Positions 52,456 to 62,056 are shown, numbered from the stretch's first letter. The stretch: DNA of 64,000 bases from CAYNRG01 sp964399545 (GCA_964399545.1 CAYNRG010000004.1:1-64000), one strand, 5' to 3'. Program-made: numbers and translations. Notes: generated by a model from the sequence alone, not told the origin.

Positions 52456-52684
52456 CAGTAAAGCGAAATGAAGGACTAGTAATAAGGTAATATTTGCCAA
52501 GAGAGAGGGACGTTAAGCTGAAAGTCACTTGCAGAAATTCTTATGAATTCACCTTTATAGTGGAAGTAATGACTCCCGGGGAGAAAGCCTCGTTATCAAG
52601 AAAGTGAGAGCATCTGTTTTTTGGATGAATCAGGATGGTACCGCGACAACAATCGTTCCTGTTATTAACAGGAGCGTTTTTTAT
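52456..52684 (+). ncRNA. T-box riboswitch, tRNA-Phe type
   Basis: The leader of pheST contains the invariant T-box AGGATGGTACCGCG at 52632-52645. A TTC phenylalanine codon at 52548-52550 in GAATTCACC is a plausible specifier (a second TTC is at 52538). The terminator stem is CGTTCCTGT with ACAGGAGCG (52654-52676) and a T-tract after it. Uncharged tRNA-Phe would favour the antiterminator and let transcription continue. Confidence 0.92.
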
Positions 52685-52705
52685 TTAAAAGAGAGGATGA
52701 ACATT

Positions 52706-53740
52706 GTGGAAAAAGTAAGAGTAGTAAAAGAAGAAGCTCTTCAAAGAATTGAAGATTGTTTGGAGATGGAGGATTTACAAAAAATACGAGTAATGTATTT
52801 GGGGAAAAAGGGACCTGTACAAGAATTAATGTTGTTGATGAAAGATTTATCGGCAGAAGAAAAACCTATTTTAGGACAAGAAGTCAATAGTTGTAAGCAA
52901 GCTATTGCAAAAGCAATTGAGGAAAAGCAAGAAACTCTTTCAATGAAAGAAATGAGTGAAAAATTAGAGAAAGAAAAGATTGACATTACATTACCAGGAG
53001 TACAGATGACTATTGGAACTCTTCATCCTTTAACAATTGTGAGTCAAGAAATTGAAGATTTATATGTTGGCTTAGGTTATACGGTGGAAGAAGGACCAGA
53101 AGTAGAGTTGGATTTGTATAATTTTGAGCGTGCTAATATTCCTGCAGATCATCCAGCAAGAGATATGCAAGATACTTTTTATATTAACGTGAAGGAATTG
53201 TTAAGAACACATACTACAGCAATTCAAACTAGAAAGTTAGAAGAAGCTAATGGACAAACTCCTGTAAAAGTAATTTGCCCAGGTAAGGTTTATCGTCGTG
53301 ACGATGATGATGCAACCCATTCTCACCAATTTATGCAAGCAGAAGGTTTGGTTGTTGGTGAAAAAATTACATTATCTGATTTAAAAGGGACTCTTCAATT
53401 TATGGCAGATCGTTTATTTGGTAAAGGGAGAAATATTCGCTTTAGACCTTCCTATTTTCAATTTACAGAGCCATCAGTAGAGGTTGATGTTAGCTGTCAT
53501 ATTTGTGATGGGAAAGGATGTTCTATTTGTAAAGGAAGTGGATGGATTGAAATTTTAGGTGCAGGAATGGTTCATCCAAGTGTTCTTGAGATGGCGGGAT
53601 TTGATAGTGAAAAATGTAGTGGTTTTGCATTTGGAATAGGAATAGAGCGAGTAGCTATGTTGAAATATGGTATAGATGATATCCGTAATTTTTACACGAA
53701 TGATAAACAGTTTTTGAAGATGTTTAATCGATTTGATTAG
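52706..53740 (+). CDS. pheS: Phenylalanyl-tRNA synthetase alpha subunit
   Basis: The 344-residue alpha chain carries the class II aminoacylation core: ARDMQDTFYI, CPGKVYRRDDDDATHSHQF (motif 2), FTEPSVEVDVSC and AFGIGIERVAMLKYG (motif 3). A Cys-rich segment CHICDGKGCSICKGSG is present, as in other Firmicutes. The start is GTG 52706: AGAGAGGA lies eight bases before it, and alignment by eye with PheS of Bacillus agrees. Upstream in-frame codons belong to the T-box terminator. pheT follows after 12 bases. Confidence 0.95.
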   Translation: MEKVRVVKEEALQRIEDCLEMEDLQKIRVMYLGKKGPVQELMLLMKDLSAEEKPILGQEVNSCKQAIAKAIEEKQETLSMKEMSEKLEKEKIDITLPGVQMTIGTLHPLTIVSQEIEDLYVGLGYTVEEGPEVELDLYNFERANIPADHPARDMQDTFYINVKELLRTHTTAIQTRKLEEANGQTPVKVICPGKVYRRDDDDATHSHQFMQAEGLVVGEKITLSDLKGTLQFMADRLFGKGRNIRFRPSYFQFTEPSVEVDVSCHICDGKGCSICKGSGWIEILGAGMVHPSVLEMAGFDSEKCSGFAFGIGIERVAMLKYGIDDIRNFYTNDKQFLKMFNRFD

Positions 53741-53752
53741 GAGGAGAAGAAA

Positions 53753-56140
53753 ATGAGAATAAGTACAAGATGGTTAGAGAAATACGTTTCTTTAGAAGGA
53801 AAAACTCCTAAGCAATTGGCAGAAGCAATGACGACTGCAGGAATAGAGATTGAAGGAATTGAAGCATTAGCGAAAGGAACAAATTTAATTATTGGTCAGG
53901 TTGTTGAGTGTAAAGAACATCCAGATTCAGACCACTTGCAAGTGTGCCAAGTTAATATTGGGAAGGAAACTGTGCAAATTGTTTGTGGAGCACCAAACTG
54001 TCAAGAGGGAATTAAGGTTATTGTCGCTCAAGTTGGAGCTGAACTTCCAGAAATTACAATTAAAAAGGCTAAAGTTCGTGGGGTTGAATCCAACGGAATG
54101 TTGTGTAGTTTGTTGGAGTTAGGTGTTGGTGAAAAATATTTAAAAGAAGATCAAATTAAAGGGATTGAAATTTTATCTGTGGATGCCCCTATTGGCGAAA
54201 CAGAGGTATTAGCTTATTTAGGATTGGATGACCATATATTAGATGCTTCTTTAACGCCTAACCGAGCAGATTGTTTAGCTATGTGGAGTGTTGCTAAAGA
54301 AGTTGGAGCTATTTTGAGAAGAGAAGTTAGGTTACCTGAGCTTAACCTTTCTTTTGAAGAAAAAGAAACGCAAGCAGTTGTAAAAACGAAAACAGAAAAC
54401 TGTCCACATATCTTAGGAAAAGTGGTTAGAAAAGTAGTTGTAAAAGAATCTCCTGAATGGATGAAGAAAGCTCTACAAGCTGCTGGGATTAAATCAATTA
54501 ATAATGTGGTGGATATTTCAAATTATGTTATGTTAGAAACAGGTCAGCCCTTACATTTTTATGATTTATCAAAAATGAAGAAAGAAGAACTATTTGTTGA
54601 AAGTAATCATGAAGGAAAATTTTTAGCTTTAGATGGCGAAGAGTATACATTGAAAAAAGAAGATTTAGTTATTGTGAGTGATGGCGAAATTGTTGGACTT
54701 GCTGGTATTATGGGTAGTGATGGTAGTAAGATTGATGAAGCGACAACTGGAATTTTGATTGAGGCTGCAAATTTTAATGCTGTTTCAATTCGGAATACAT
54801 CTAAGCGTTTAACTTTAATGACAGAAGCTGCTTCTCGCTTTGCAAAAGGGCTAGATGCATTAGCGCAGGGAAAAGCGATGAACCGTGCGTTGGATCTATT
54901 GTGTGAGTTGGCAAGTGCGGATGAAATTGAGAATACAGTTTCTGATGGTGAAGTACATTATGAAGAAGTAAAGATTCAAGAAACTTTGTCTCACTGCAAT
55001 GAGTTGTTAGGAACAAGTTATAGTATTGAAGAGGTTGTTGAAGTGTTATCGGCATTAGATTTTTCACCTAAAGTAGAAGGAGATACAGTAACCTGTAGAA
55101 TCCCAAGTTATCGCCGTGACATTAAAATCGCCGAAGATTTAGACGAAGAAATTATTCGCTTAATTGGGTTTGATGGATTAGAGACAACACTTCCAAAAAT
55201 GGAGATGACTGAAGGAAGATTGAGTAAAGCTCAAAAACTACGCCGACGAAGCAGAGAAATTTTGACTGCTCAAGGGTTAAGTGAAATTATTACTTATACT
55301 TTAGTTAAGGAAAGTTATATGAATAAGGCATTAATGGCGTTTGGAAATCCTGTTCAATTAGCTTCTCCAATGAGCGAAAATCGAAAATTTGTTCGCAATA
55401 GCTTAATGAATTCTATGTTGGAGTGCTTATCTTATAATCAGGCTCGTAAAGCGACTAATGTGAATTTATTTGAAATTTCAAATGTTTACCAAGAAGAGAA
55501 AGTTCAAGAGCGATGTGGAATTGTTATTTCTGAAGCACTTCATCAATCACGGTTTCACGGTCAAAAAATAGACAGCGATTTTTTTGCTTTAAAAGGAATT
55601 ATCTTGTCATGGTTAAAAGCATGGGGATTTAGTGATGGGCAAGTTGAGTTTAGGGAAAATGAGATAGATAAGCAACATTTCCATCCTTATCGTAGTGCAG
55701 CTGTATATATTCAAGGAAAGATGATTGGTGTTTTTGGTGAAGTTCATCCACAAGTTGTGAAAGAGTGGGATATCACTCCGTGTAGTTATGGGGAGTTTAT
55801 TTTGGATTATTTACATGAATTAGAAATGAATCCAACCCGGTTTAAACCCTTAGTTCGATATCCAGCTGTTTCAAGAGATTTAGCATTGGTAACATTGGAA
55901 GAGGTATCTGCTAAGCAAATCTTAGATGTTATTCATCAAGCAGGTCACAATCTAGTTCAAACAATTGAGGTTTTTGATGTTTATCAAGGAGAACATATTG
56001 AACAGGGATATAAGTCGATTGCATTATCGATTATTTATCAAGCAAAAGACCATACTTTGGTTGAGGATGAAATCCAAGAAGTTCATCAAGAAATTTTAGA
56101 GCAGTTAAAGTTAAAATTAAACGCAACCTTGAGAACTTAA
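53753..56140 (+). CDS. pheT: Phenylalanyl-tRNA synthetase beta subunit
   Basis: The 795-residue beta chain has an N-terminal tRNA-binding EMAP-like domain (IIGQVVECKEHPDSDHLQVCQVN), a B3/4 editing region, the B5 domain (RIPSYRRDIKIAEDLDEEIIRLIG) and a C-terminal ferredoxin-like anticodon-binding domain starting near RYPAVSRDLALV. Length is usual. It forms an alpha2-beta2 enzyme with PheS and is under the same T-box. GAGGAGAAG precedes ATG; a terminator follows. Confidence 0.96.
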   Translation: MRISTRWLEKYVSLEGKTPKQLAEAMTTAGIEIEGIEALAKGTNLIIGQVVECKEHPDSDHLQVCQVNIGKETVQIVCGAPNCQEGIKVIVAQVGAELPEITIKKAKVRGVESNGMLCSLLELGVGEKYLKEDQIKGIEILSVDAPIGETEVLAYLGLDDHILDASLTPNRADCLAMWSVAKEVGAILRREVRLPELNLSFEEKETQAVVKTKTENCPHILGKVVRKVVVKESPEWMKKALQAAGIKSINNVVDISNYVMLETGQPLHFYDLSKMKKEELFVESNHEGKFLALDGEEYTLKKEDLVIVSDGEIVGLAGIMGSDGSKIDEATTGILIEAANFNAVSIRNTSKRLTLMTEAASRFAKGLDALAQGKAMNRALDLLCELASADEIENTVSDGEVHYEEVKIQETLSHCNELLGTSYSIEEVVEVLSALDFSPKVEGDTVTCRIPSYRRDIKIAEDLDEEIIRLIGFDGLETTLPKMEMTEGRLSKAQKLRRRSREILTAQGLSEIITYTLVKESYMNKALMAFGNPVQLASPMSENRKFVRNSLMNSMLECLSYNQARKATNVNLFEISNVYQEEKVQERCGIVISEALHQSRFHGQKIDSDFFALKGIILSWLKAWGFSDGQVEFRENEIDKQHFHPYRSAAVYIQGKMIGVFGEVHPQVVKEWDITPCSYGEFILDYLHELEMNPTRFKPLVRYPAVSRDLALVTLEEVSAKQILDVIHQAGHNLVQTIEVFDVYQGEHIEQGYKSIALSIIYQAKDHTLVEDEIQEVHQEILEQLKLKLNATLRT

Positions 56141-56225
56141 AAAATTGCTTATTTAGATAGTCAATAATACGGAAGTAAAAAATCTTAAAGGAAAATGATT
56201 CTTAGGTTATGCGATGGAAGAAATT

Positions 56226-56256
56226 AGACATTTATTGAGAATAGATGTCTTTTTCT
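56226..56256 (+). terminator. Terminator after pheT
   Basis: AGACATTTA pairs with TAGATGTCT (one G-U) around a short loop, then TTTTTCTTT. Confidence 0.75.
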
Positions 56257-56393
56257 TTATCTATACAATAAGAAGGGTTTTGAACGATAATTATCTAATG
56301 AGAAAGAACGATTAAATATTCTTAAACCTGACATAAGATGTCTAGTTTAACGTGCTATACTTTAGCTGTAGTTAAAGAAAGGAGAGGTTAGTT

Positions 56394-56660
56394 TTGAAAG
56401 AACAAGCGCTCAAAAGTCGAGGAGTCGAGAACTATAAAATTGTGGGGTGTATAAATCTTGGATTAGTAGTTATCTTTTTACTTCTTTACTTGATGGATCC
56501 CAGTCTATTTTCAAAAGATACCACAATTAATAATTCGTATATCTATGTGGCTTTTTCAATTTTAGCTAGCTATTATTATATCTTGGCAGCACCATTATCT
56601 ATTGCGAGTGCATTAATAATGCTTAAGAATAAAAGTGAAAAAAAATTGTATTATACATGA
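56394..56660 (+). CDS. Small membrane protein truncated by a frameshift at a poly-A tract
   Basis: Frame 1 starts at TTG 56394 behind GGAGAGG and yields 88 residues with two or three spans (NLGLVVIFLLLYLMD; YIYVAFSILASYYYILAAPLSIASALIML), ending SEKKLYYT. The last codons follow a run of eight A (56638-56645). With nine A the reading continues as KIVLYMNAAASILIVISYFIFLK to TAA 56711-56713, adding a further membrane span and a 105-106-residue product. So the gene is probably frameshifted, or controlled by slippage at this tract. No family recognised. Confidence 0.65.
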   Translation: MKEQALKSRGVENYKIVGCINLGLVVIFLLLYLMDPSLFSKDTTINNSYIYVAFSILASYYYILAAPLSIASALIMLKNKSEKKLYYT

Positions 56661-56748
56661 ATGCAGCTGCAAGTATATTGATTGTTATATCTTATTTCAT
56701 TTTTTTGAAGTAATTTAAATTTTAAATTAAAACAAGGAGGATATATTT

Positions 56749-57288
56749 ATGAGTAGAGCAACAACAAAAATAGATTTAATAAATGGAGCAACTAATAATT
56801 TTGAAAAAATAAATACACTCATTGCTTCTATGAGTGAAAAAGAGCTTTCAACACCTTTTGATTTTTCGAAAGACAAAAATAAGAAAGAAGCACATTGGAA
56901 TAGAGATAAAAATCTTAGAGATATTTATATTCATTTATATGAATGGCATTGTCTTGTTTTAAATTGGGTTAATTCAAATATGAATGGTGAAGAAAAATCA
57001 TTTTTACCAGCTCCATATAACTGGAAGACTTATGGCAATATGAATGCTGAATTTTGGAAGAAGCATCAGACTACATCGTTAATCATGGCTAAAAAAATGT
57101 TTGAAAATTCTCACAAAGATATTTTGACTTTAGTGGAAAAATTTACAAGTGAAGAGCTGTTTTCAAAAAATACGTACAGCTGGGTTGGGGGAAGCACACT
57201 AGGAGCATATTTTGTGAGTGCAACAGCAAGTCATTACGATTGGGCTATGAAAAAATTAAAAGCACATATTAAAAATTGCAAAGTTTAG
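56749..57288 (+). CDS. ClbS/DfsB-family four-helix protein
   Basis: The 179-residue cytoplasmic protein fits the ClbS/DfsB (DUF1706) family: ATTKIDLINGATNNFEKINTLI at the start, NLRDIYIHLYEWHCLVLNWV in the middle, with a pair of His near the putative active site, and WVGGSTLGAYFVSATASHYDWA at the end. ClbS protects colibactin producers by opening the toxin's warhead; other members have unknown roles. AAGGAGG precedes ATG. It is likely a stress or detoxification protein here. Confidence 0.85.
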   Translation: MSRATTKIDLINGATNNFEKINTLIASMSEKELSTPFDFSKDKNKKEAHWNRDKNLRDIYIHLYEWHCLVLNWVNSNMNGEEKSFLPAPYNWKTYGNMNAEFWKKHQTTSLIMAKKMFENSHKDILTLVEKFTSEELFSKNTYSWVGGSTLGAYFVSATASHYDWAMKKLKAHIKNCKV

Positions 57289-57376
57289 AATATGTTTAAC
57301 TTTATGAAGCATAGCAAGTAATCATCAAGCTAAAAGAATAGAAACTATAATAACAAAAGTGATAGATACAAGGGTA

Positions 57377-57427
57377 AAGAGCCAATAATCTCGAAGAATC
57401 AAAGTCTTCAGTTAGGGGGCTCTTTTT
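57377..57427 (+). terminator. Terminator after the ClbS-like gene
   Basis: AAAGAGCC and GGCTCTTT pair around an internal second stem (GAAGA/TCTTC), then TTTTTAG. Confidence 0.8.
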
Positions 57428-57479
57428 AGTTGGAGATAAGCAAAGAGTATAGTATACTTAAAAAGAAAGGTGGATAATT

Positions 57480-58367
57480 ATGAAAGTGATTGAAATTGAA
57501 AGCTTAACAAAAGATTATGGCAAGAATCGTGGTGTTTTTGATGTATCTTTTGATATTAAGCAAGGGGAAATTTTTGGTTTTTTAGGTCCTAATGGTGCAG
57601 GGAAGACAACGACTATTCGCCATCTTATGGGATTTGTTCACCAAGATCAAGGATCTTGTCATATTTTAGGATATGATTGTGCTCGAGAGTCTTCCAAAAT
57701 TCAGGAAAAATTGGGTTATTTACCTGGTGAAATAGCTTTTATGAATGAAATGACTGGAATGCAGTTTATTCGATTCATTGCCAAAATGAAAAAATGCAAA
57801 GATTTGACATATGCTATAGAGTTAATGAGACGATTTGAATTAAATCCAAGTGGAAAAATTCGGAAAATGTCAAAAGGAATGAAGCAGAAAATAGGAATTG
57901 TTTGTGCTTTTATGAATGATCCGGAAGTGCTAATTCTTGATGAACCAACAAGCGGATTAGATCCATTGATGCAAACTCGTTTTGTGGATTTACTTTTAGA
58001 GGAAAAAGCAAAAGGAAAAACAATTTTGATGTCTTCTCATATTTTTGAAGAAATTGAAAAAACATGTGATCGGTTTGCGATGATTAAAGAAGGAAAAATT
58101 GTAACTTTAGAAGATAATCGAAAAATTCGTGAAGAAAGGAAAAAGAGATATATTATTGAGTTTGAAACGAATCAACAAGCAAATGATTTTTCTCAAGAAT
58201 GGAAAGAATGCACTGTTGAGGAGAATAAGGTGCGCTTCGCTCATAAGGGAGACTTAAAAGAATTATTCTCATTATTACAGAAATATCAAGTTGCCGATAT
58301 GGATATATCAGTAGAGACACTAGAAGAGAAGTTTATTCACTTGTATGGAGGGAAGATACATGATTAA
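57480..58367 (+). CDS. ABC transporter ATP-binding protein
   Basis: The 295-residue ATPase has Walker A GPNGAGKTT, a degenerate signature KMSKGMKQKIGI, Walker B EVLILDEPTSGLDP and the switch MSSHIFEEIEK, followed by a C-terminal extension of about 80 residues. It belongs to the two-component ABC-2 exporters, similar to bacitracin- or multidrug-resistance ATPases, and pairs with the permease at 58360. Substrate is unknown. A TATACT-type -10 lies near 57453. Confidence 0.92.
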   Translation: MKVIEIESLTKDYGKNRGVFDVSFDIKQGEIFGFLGPNGAGKTTTIRHLMGFVHQDQGSCHILGYDCARESSKIQEKLGYLPGEIAFMNEMTGMQFIRFIAKMKKCKDLTYAIELMRRFELNPSGKIRKMSKGMKQKIGIVCAFMNDPEVLILDEPTSGLDPLMQTRFVDLLLEEKAKGKTILMSSHIFEEIEKTCDRFAMIKEGKIVTLEDNRKIREERKKRYIIEFETNQQANDFSQEWKECTVEENKVRFAHKGDLKELFSLLQKYQVADMDISVETLEEKFIHLYGGKIHD

Positions 58368-59160
58368 TACAACATTGATGAAAAAAGAGTTAAAATCTAA
58401 TTGGAAAATCACGTTGATTTTTCTAGGCATCGTCTCTCTATATATTAGCGTTATTGTTTATATGTATTCCCCTGGTTTAAATCAAGTTATTCAGAACATG
58501 ATGACTGAAATGTCAGAGATGTTTAAGATGTTTGGTATGGATCAAAGTGGTGTTGGATTATTGGGGTTTTGTATCCAATATCTATATGGGTTTATTTTGT
58601 TAGTTTTTCCAATCATTTTTATTTTAATCATTGGCGCAAGGCTGGTGTCAAGATATGTAGATACAGGATCCATGGCCTATTTACTAGCTACACCAAATAC
58701 TAGAAAAAAAATTGTTAAAACTCAATGGACTGTATTTAATGTTTTGATTCTAGTATTAGTGATTTATATAGTAGGTTTTGGTTTGTTGGTGTCAGGATTA
58801 ATGTTTCCTAATGAGATGGATGTAATTGGATTTTTGAAAGTTAATTTTGGATTATGGTCATTCTACTTCTGTGTGTTAAGTTTTATCTTCTTTGTTTCTT
58901 GCTTATTTAATGAAGCAGATAAAGTGTTAGGCTTTGGTGGGTTTATTTTATTCTTTTCTTATATTTTGCAAGCAATTGCGAATATGGGGTCAACTTTTGA
59001 ATTTGTAAAATATTTTACAGTCTTTACTCTATTCAATCCATCGGCATTGGCGAGTGATTTTAGTAGCCAACTTGTACCTTTGGCTTTGTTGATTGGGTTG
59101 GGAACGGTGTTTTCAATCTTTGCTTTTACAATCTTTGAGAAAAAAGATTTACCGCTATAA
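58360..59160 (+). CDS. ABC-2 type transporter permease
   Basis: The 266-residue membrane protein has six spans, beginning WKITLIFLGIVSLYISVIVYMY and ending LVPLALLIGLGTVFSIFAFTIF. It forms the export pore with the preceding ATPase. Start ATG 58360 overlaps the ATPase stop by 8 bases; an in-frame start at 58345 lies within the ATPase gene without a better binding site. The second stretch RLVSRYVDTGSMAYLLATP is usual for ABC-2 permeases. Confidence 0.88.
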   Translation: MINTTLMKKELKSNWKITLIFLGIVSLYISVIVYMYSPGLNQVIQNMMTEMSEMFKMFGMDQSGVGLLGFCIQYLYGFILLVFPIIFILIIGARLVSRYVDTGSMAYLLATPNTRKKIVKTQWTVFNVLILVLVIYIVGFGLLVSGLMFPNEMDVIGFLKVNFGLWSFYFCVLSFIFFVSCLFNEADKVLGFGGFILFFSYILQAIANMGSTFEFVKYFTVFTLFNPSALASDFSSQLVPLALLIGLGTVFSIFAFTIFEKKDLPL

Positions 59161-59162
59161 AT

Positions 59163-60047
59163 ATGAAATATCAACGATATAAAGATCAATTGCATCTATT
59201 TGATTTAGATCATTTTCATGAAAAGACCATGGAATACTTTTTTGAGTTTTACAATATTCCAACAAGGAAAAGAAATCACTTCATTCAGACTTTAACAATT
59301 AAGGTGAATGGACAGCGCTGCAACGTAGATCAAGTTTTAAAAAGAGAAGATCGCATCATCATTTTAAATCAAGAGAAAATTGATATTGATTGCGACTCAA
59401 CCGCAGCGAAGGTAGTTTATGAGGATGACTTTGTATTGGTAGCACACAAAGAAAGTGGAATTTTAATTCACGAAGATAATCCCTCAAAAATAGGAACATT
59501 ATCTAGTCAAGTAGCTAGGTATTATCAACTCGGCGGAAAAGAATACTTTGTTCGTCCACTTCATCGATTAGATAAGCAAACTCAAGGTTTGGTTCTTTTT
59601 TCCAAATGTTCTTTTTTTCAACCGTGGCTAGATAGACAGTTAAGGGAAAAAGAAATAAAAAGAGTGTATCTTGCAATTGTTCATGGGAAAATGAAAGTTG
59701 GGATAAAGAAAAGAATTCAAAAGCGAATTGGAAGAGACCGTCATGATTCACGAAAGATGATAATTACAACTAAAGGAAAAGAAGCAACAACTAAAATTCA
59801 ATGTATAAAATCAACGAAAAACTATTCGCTGATTTCATGTGAGTTAGAAACAGGGAGAACTCATCAAATTCGTGTTCATTTGGCATCATTGGGCTATCCA
59901 ATTGTTAATGATGCGTTATATGGAGCCTCTACAAAAGATTTTCAAGAGATGGGGCTATATGCAGTAAAATTAGAATGGAGAGATCCAATAACGCAAGAAA
60001 AAAGAGTCATAAACGACTCTTACTTAAAGGATATTGAAATGTTTTAA
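59163..60047 (+). CDS. RluA-family pseudouridine synthase
   Basis: The 294-residue enzyme changes uridines in rRNA or tRNA to pseudouridine. An N-terminal S4-like part (residues ~1-75) precedes the catalytic domain, with the active Asp in RPLHRLDKQTQGLVLFSK and the later GRTHQIRVHLASLGYPIVND. Which of RluC/RluD-like sites it modifies is unclear. It begins two bases after the permease stop. Its 3' end overlaps the convergent HAD gene by 24 bases. Confidence 0.9.
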   Translation: MKYQRYKDQLHLFDLDHFHEKTMEYFFEFYNIPTRKRNHFIQTLTIKVNGQRCNVDQVLKREDRIIILNQEKIDIDCDSTAAKVVYEDDFVLVAHKESGILIHEDNPSKIGTLSSQVARYYQLGGKEYFVRPLHRLDKQTQGLVLFSKCSFFQPWLDRQLREKEIKRVYLAIVHGKMKVGIKKRIQKRIGRDRHDSRKMIITTKGKEATTKIQCIKSTKNYSLISCELETGRTHQIRVHLASLGYPIVNDALYGASTKDFQEMGLYAVKLEWRDPITQEKRVINDSYLKDIEMF

Positions 60048-60824
60048 AGCATGAACGACTCCATCATCATGGACAGAAGTTGATACAAAATCAGCTTCTT
60101 TTTTTACATTGTCTTTTGCATTTCCCATGGCAACACCAATAGCAGATTTGTGGAACATTTGAATATCGTTTGCTGCATCACCAAAAGTCATAACCTCATC
60201 CCATTGGTAACCTTTCATTTTTAAATAGGATTCAATAGCTGTTGCTTTACTAATAGCGGTAGGATAAACGTCATAACCGTTGGGATAAGACCACCCAAAA
60301 GTTAGGTGAGGGAATAAGGGTCTTAGTGCTTCAATGGTTGGTTCATCTCCAATAAGAAAACAGCCAAGTGGACAACCGTGTGTAATGTGAAAGTCTTCCT
60401 CCTCGGGATTTTCAAAAATAAACGAACCATAATCATTATCACCGACATATCCTTTGTAAAATTGAGCGTAATGAGCATATCCGACAATACCTTCTTTAAA
60501 TTTAAAGCCTAGTCCAATATTCTTTTCATGACAAAGATCTCTAAGTGTGACTACATCTTCGGAAGTCATTGGATGAGACTGTAAAATCTCTCCTTCCCCA
60601 CTAACAAGACAACCTCCATTAATGGTTACAAGATGAGAAGGGTTTATATCTGTGAATACAGAAGGATGAATGAAGTTGAAATGCCTTCCGGTTGCGATAA
60701 GGACATCTAGTCCTTGTTCTTTGGCTTGCTGAATGGCATTCTTTACTGCAGGAGAGATGGCTGTTTTACCATAAGGGATTAAAGTGCCATCAATATCAAA
60801 TGCTAATAGTTTTATACTTTTCAT
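60024..60824 (-). CDS. Cof-type HAD phosphatase
   Basis: The 266-residue haloacid-dehalogenase-type hydrolase has the nucleophile motif LLAFDIDGTLIPYG at the N-terminus, the IATGRHF (motif 2) and the C-terminal GDAANDIQMF with Asp pair (motif 4). Cof-like members act on sugar phosphates or FMN-type molecules. The start at 60824 follows GAGGTGA; in-frame codons upstream run into the tRNA gene. 24 bases of overlap with the pseudouridine synthase end. Confidence 0.9.
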   Translation of the reverse strand: MKSIKLLAFDIDGTLIPYGKTAISPAVKNAIQQAKEQGLDVLIATGRHFNFIHPSVFTDINPSHLVTINGGCLVSGEGEILQSHPMTSEDVVTLRDLCHEKNIGLGFKFKEGIVGYAHYAQFYKGYVGDNDYGSFIFENPEEEDFHITHGCPLGCFLIGDEPTIEALRPLFPHLTFGWSYPNGYDVYPTAISKATAIESYLKMKGYQWDEVMTFGDAANDIQMFHKSAIGVAMGNAKDNVKKEADFVSTSVHDDGVVHALKHFNIL

Positions 60825-60891
60825 AAAAATCACCTCTTTTGTAATTATAGCATGAAAAAAAGAGAAAGATATGTTAAAATAAAAGAGCTGT

Positions 60892-60968
60892 GTGCCCGTG
60901 GCGCAATTGGATAGCGCATCTGATTCCGATTCAGACGGTTGCAGGTTCAAGTCCTGTCGGGCACGCCA
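60892..60968 (+). tRNA. tRNA-Arg (anticodon CCG)
   Basis: A cloverleaf can be drawn: acceptor GTGCCCG/CGGGCAC, D-arm GCGC/GCGC with AATTGGATA, anticodon arm TCTGA-TTCCGAT-TCAGA with anticodon CCG at 60926-60928, T-arm GCAGG-TTCAAGT-CCTGT, discriminator G and encoded CCA (60966-60968). Confidence 0.96.
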
Positions 60969-61516
60969 AAAAAAAGAAAAACAACAGATATTAGTGATAT
61001 GTTTTATTGAATAATTAAGGTCAAGCCAGTCAGAGGAATAGAGAGGCTTGGCTTTTTAATACCTGTATGTAGATATTAAAGTAGGCAAGAAGGAGGATTT
61101 TTACTTAAAAATGGTTGTAAAGAATATATATTAGCAAAAAATATAGATTACTTTAAAAGAGATATCTTGTTTTCTTATGCTAAAAAAGGAAAAGGTTTTC
61201 AGTGAAAAGGGAAAAACAACTATTTTATATGTTTATAAAAAATTAAATGACTTCGCTAAAATCATGAATATAGCCAAAAAAGCTTTATATAAAGGCAAAA
61301 ACAATAATTTTAATCTTTGTCATATTTAAATTGTATGTTCTTTTTGGAGTGAGGGAAGAGGATATAATAATCTCTAAAAATTAGGTGATGGTTTGATAAG
61401 TGTAGATAAAATAAAGGTTATTGAAAGGTTCTTGCAGAAAAAAAATAGAAAAAAAAGAGTATTTTTATTGCAAATAATAGATAAGCAGTATATAATTTCA
61501 AAAGAGGTGCTGGAAA
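60969..61516. other. Intergenic stretch with one terminator-like hairpin, no clear gene
   Basis: A 540-base AT-rich region. TCAAGCC pairs with GGCTTGG(C) at 61021-61057 and is followed by TTTTTAA, a likely terminator for the tRNA. A stretch of about 45 open codons around 61065-61204 (ending GKGFQ) has no good start codon and is not called. Confidence 0.5.
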
Positions 61517-61990
61517 ATGAAAGATATAAAAAAACTAGTTGAAACAACCGAAATGTTCGCTGAGGCGTATTCGTCTTATGTGAGTGTTTACCATCGTCGC
61601 CAAAGAAAATTTTCTCTTTATGAGAAAGAAGCTCAATTTGTGGTGTTAGTGCACACATTGAAAAAATTGAAAGATGAAATTAATATGATGGATCTTTCAA
61701 AAGAGTTACATTTGACACCAGGTGCAATTTCTCAAACTGCATCACGTGCTGAAAGAAAAGGTTATATCAAGCGCGTTATGTCAAAGAGTGATCGAAGATC
61801 AAATATTGTTTTATTAACTAAAAAGGGAGAGAAATTCTGCCAAGGTTATGAAGACTATATGTTGTCACTAAATGCTACTCTTAAGAAAACATTGTCAGGG
61901 CATAGTGCTCATGATATTAATTCATTTATTGAGATTCAAGGGAAATTAGCTAAAATGCTAAGAGAACTTTCTTTAAAAGAAGAAACTTAG
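61517..61990 (+). CDS. MarR-family transcription regulator
   Basis: The 157-residue winged-helix regulator has the recognition region MMDLSKELHLTPGAISQTASRAERKGYIKRVMSKSDRRSNIVLLTKKG, where the wing contains the conserved Asp-Arg-Arg. The rest forms the helical dimer domain. Effector and targets are unknown; no transporter or enzyme is directly beside it, but the pilus-like genes downstream are candidates. AAAAGAGGTG precedes ATG. Confidence 0.92.
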   Translation: MKDIKKLVETTEMFAEAYSSYVSVYHRRQRKFSLYEKEAQFVVLVHTLKKLKDEINMMDLSKELHLTPGAISQTASRAERKGYIKRVMSKSDRRSNIVLLTKKGEKFCQGYEDYMLSLNATLKKTLSGHSAHDINSFIEIQGKLAKMLRELSLKEET

Positions 61991-62027
61991 TAGACGACCC
62001 AACGATTTAAAAGAAATTATAGAGGAA

Positions 62028-62056
62028 AAAGTATTTGAAATCAAATGCTTTTTTTT
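62028..62056 (+). terminator. Terminator after the MarR-type gene
   Basis: GTATTTG pairs with CAAATGC around a four-base loop, then eight T. Confidence 0.75.

Noticed and set aside
52604..52705. Upstream extension of PheS
   Set aside because: These codons lie in the T-box and terminator stem; GTG 52706 has the right spacing to AGAGAGGA and agrees with known PheS starts.
60825..60950. N-terminal extension of the HAD phosphatase
   Set aside because: It runs through the tRNA-Arg gene and its promoter; a good ribosome binding site stands before the start at 60824.
61065..61204. Short open stretch after the tRNA
   Set aside because: About 45 codons without a proper start codon, no family match, and a sudden stop; not enough to call a gene.
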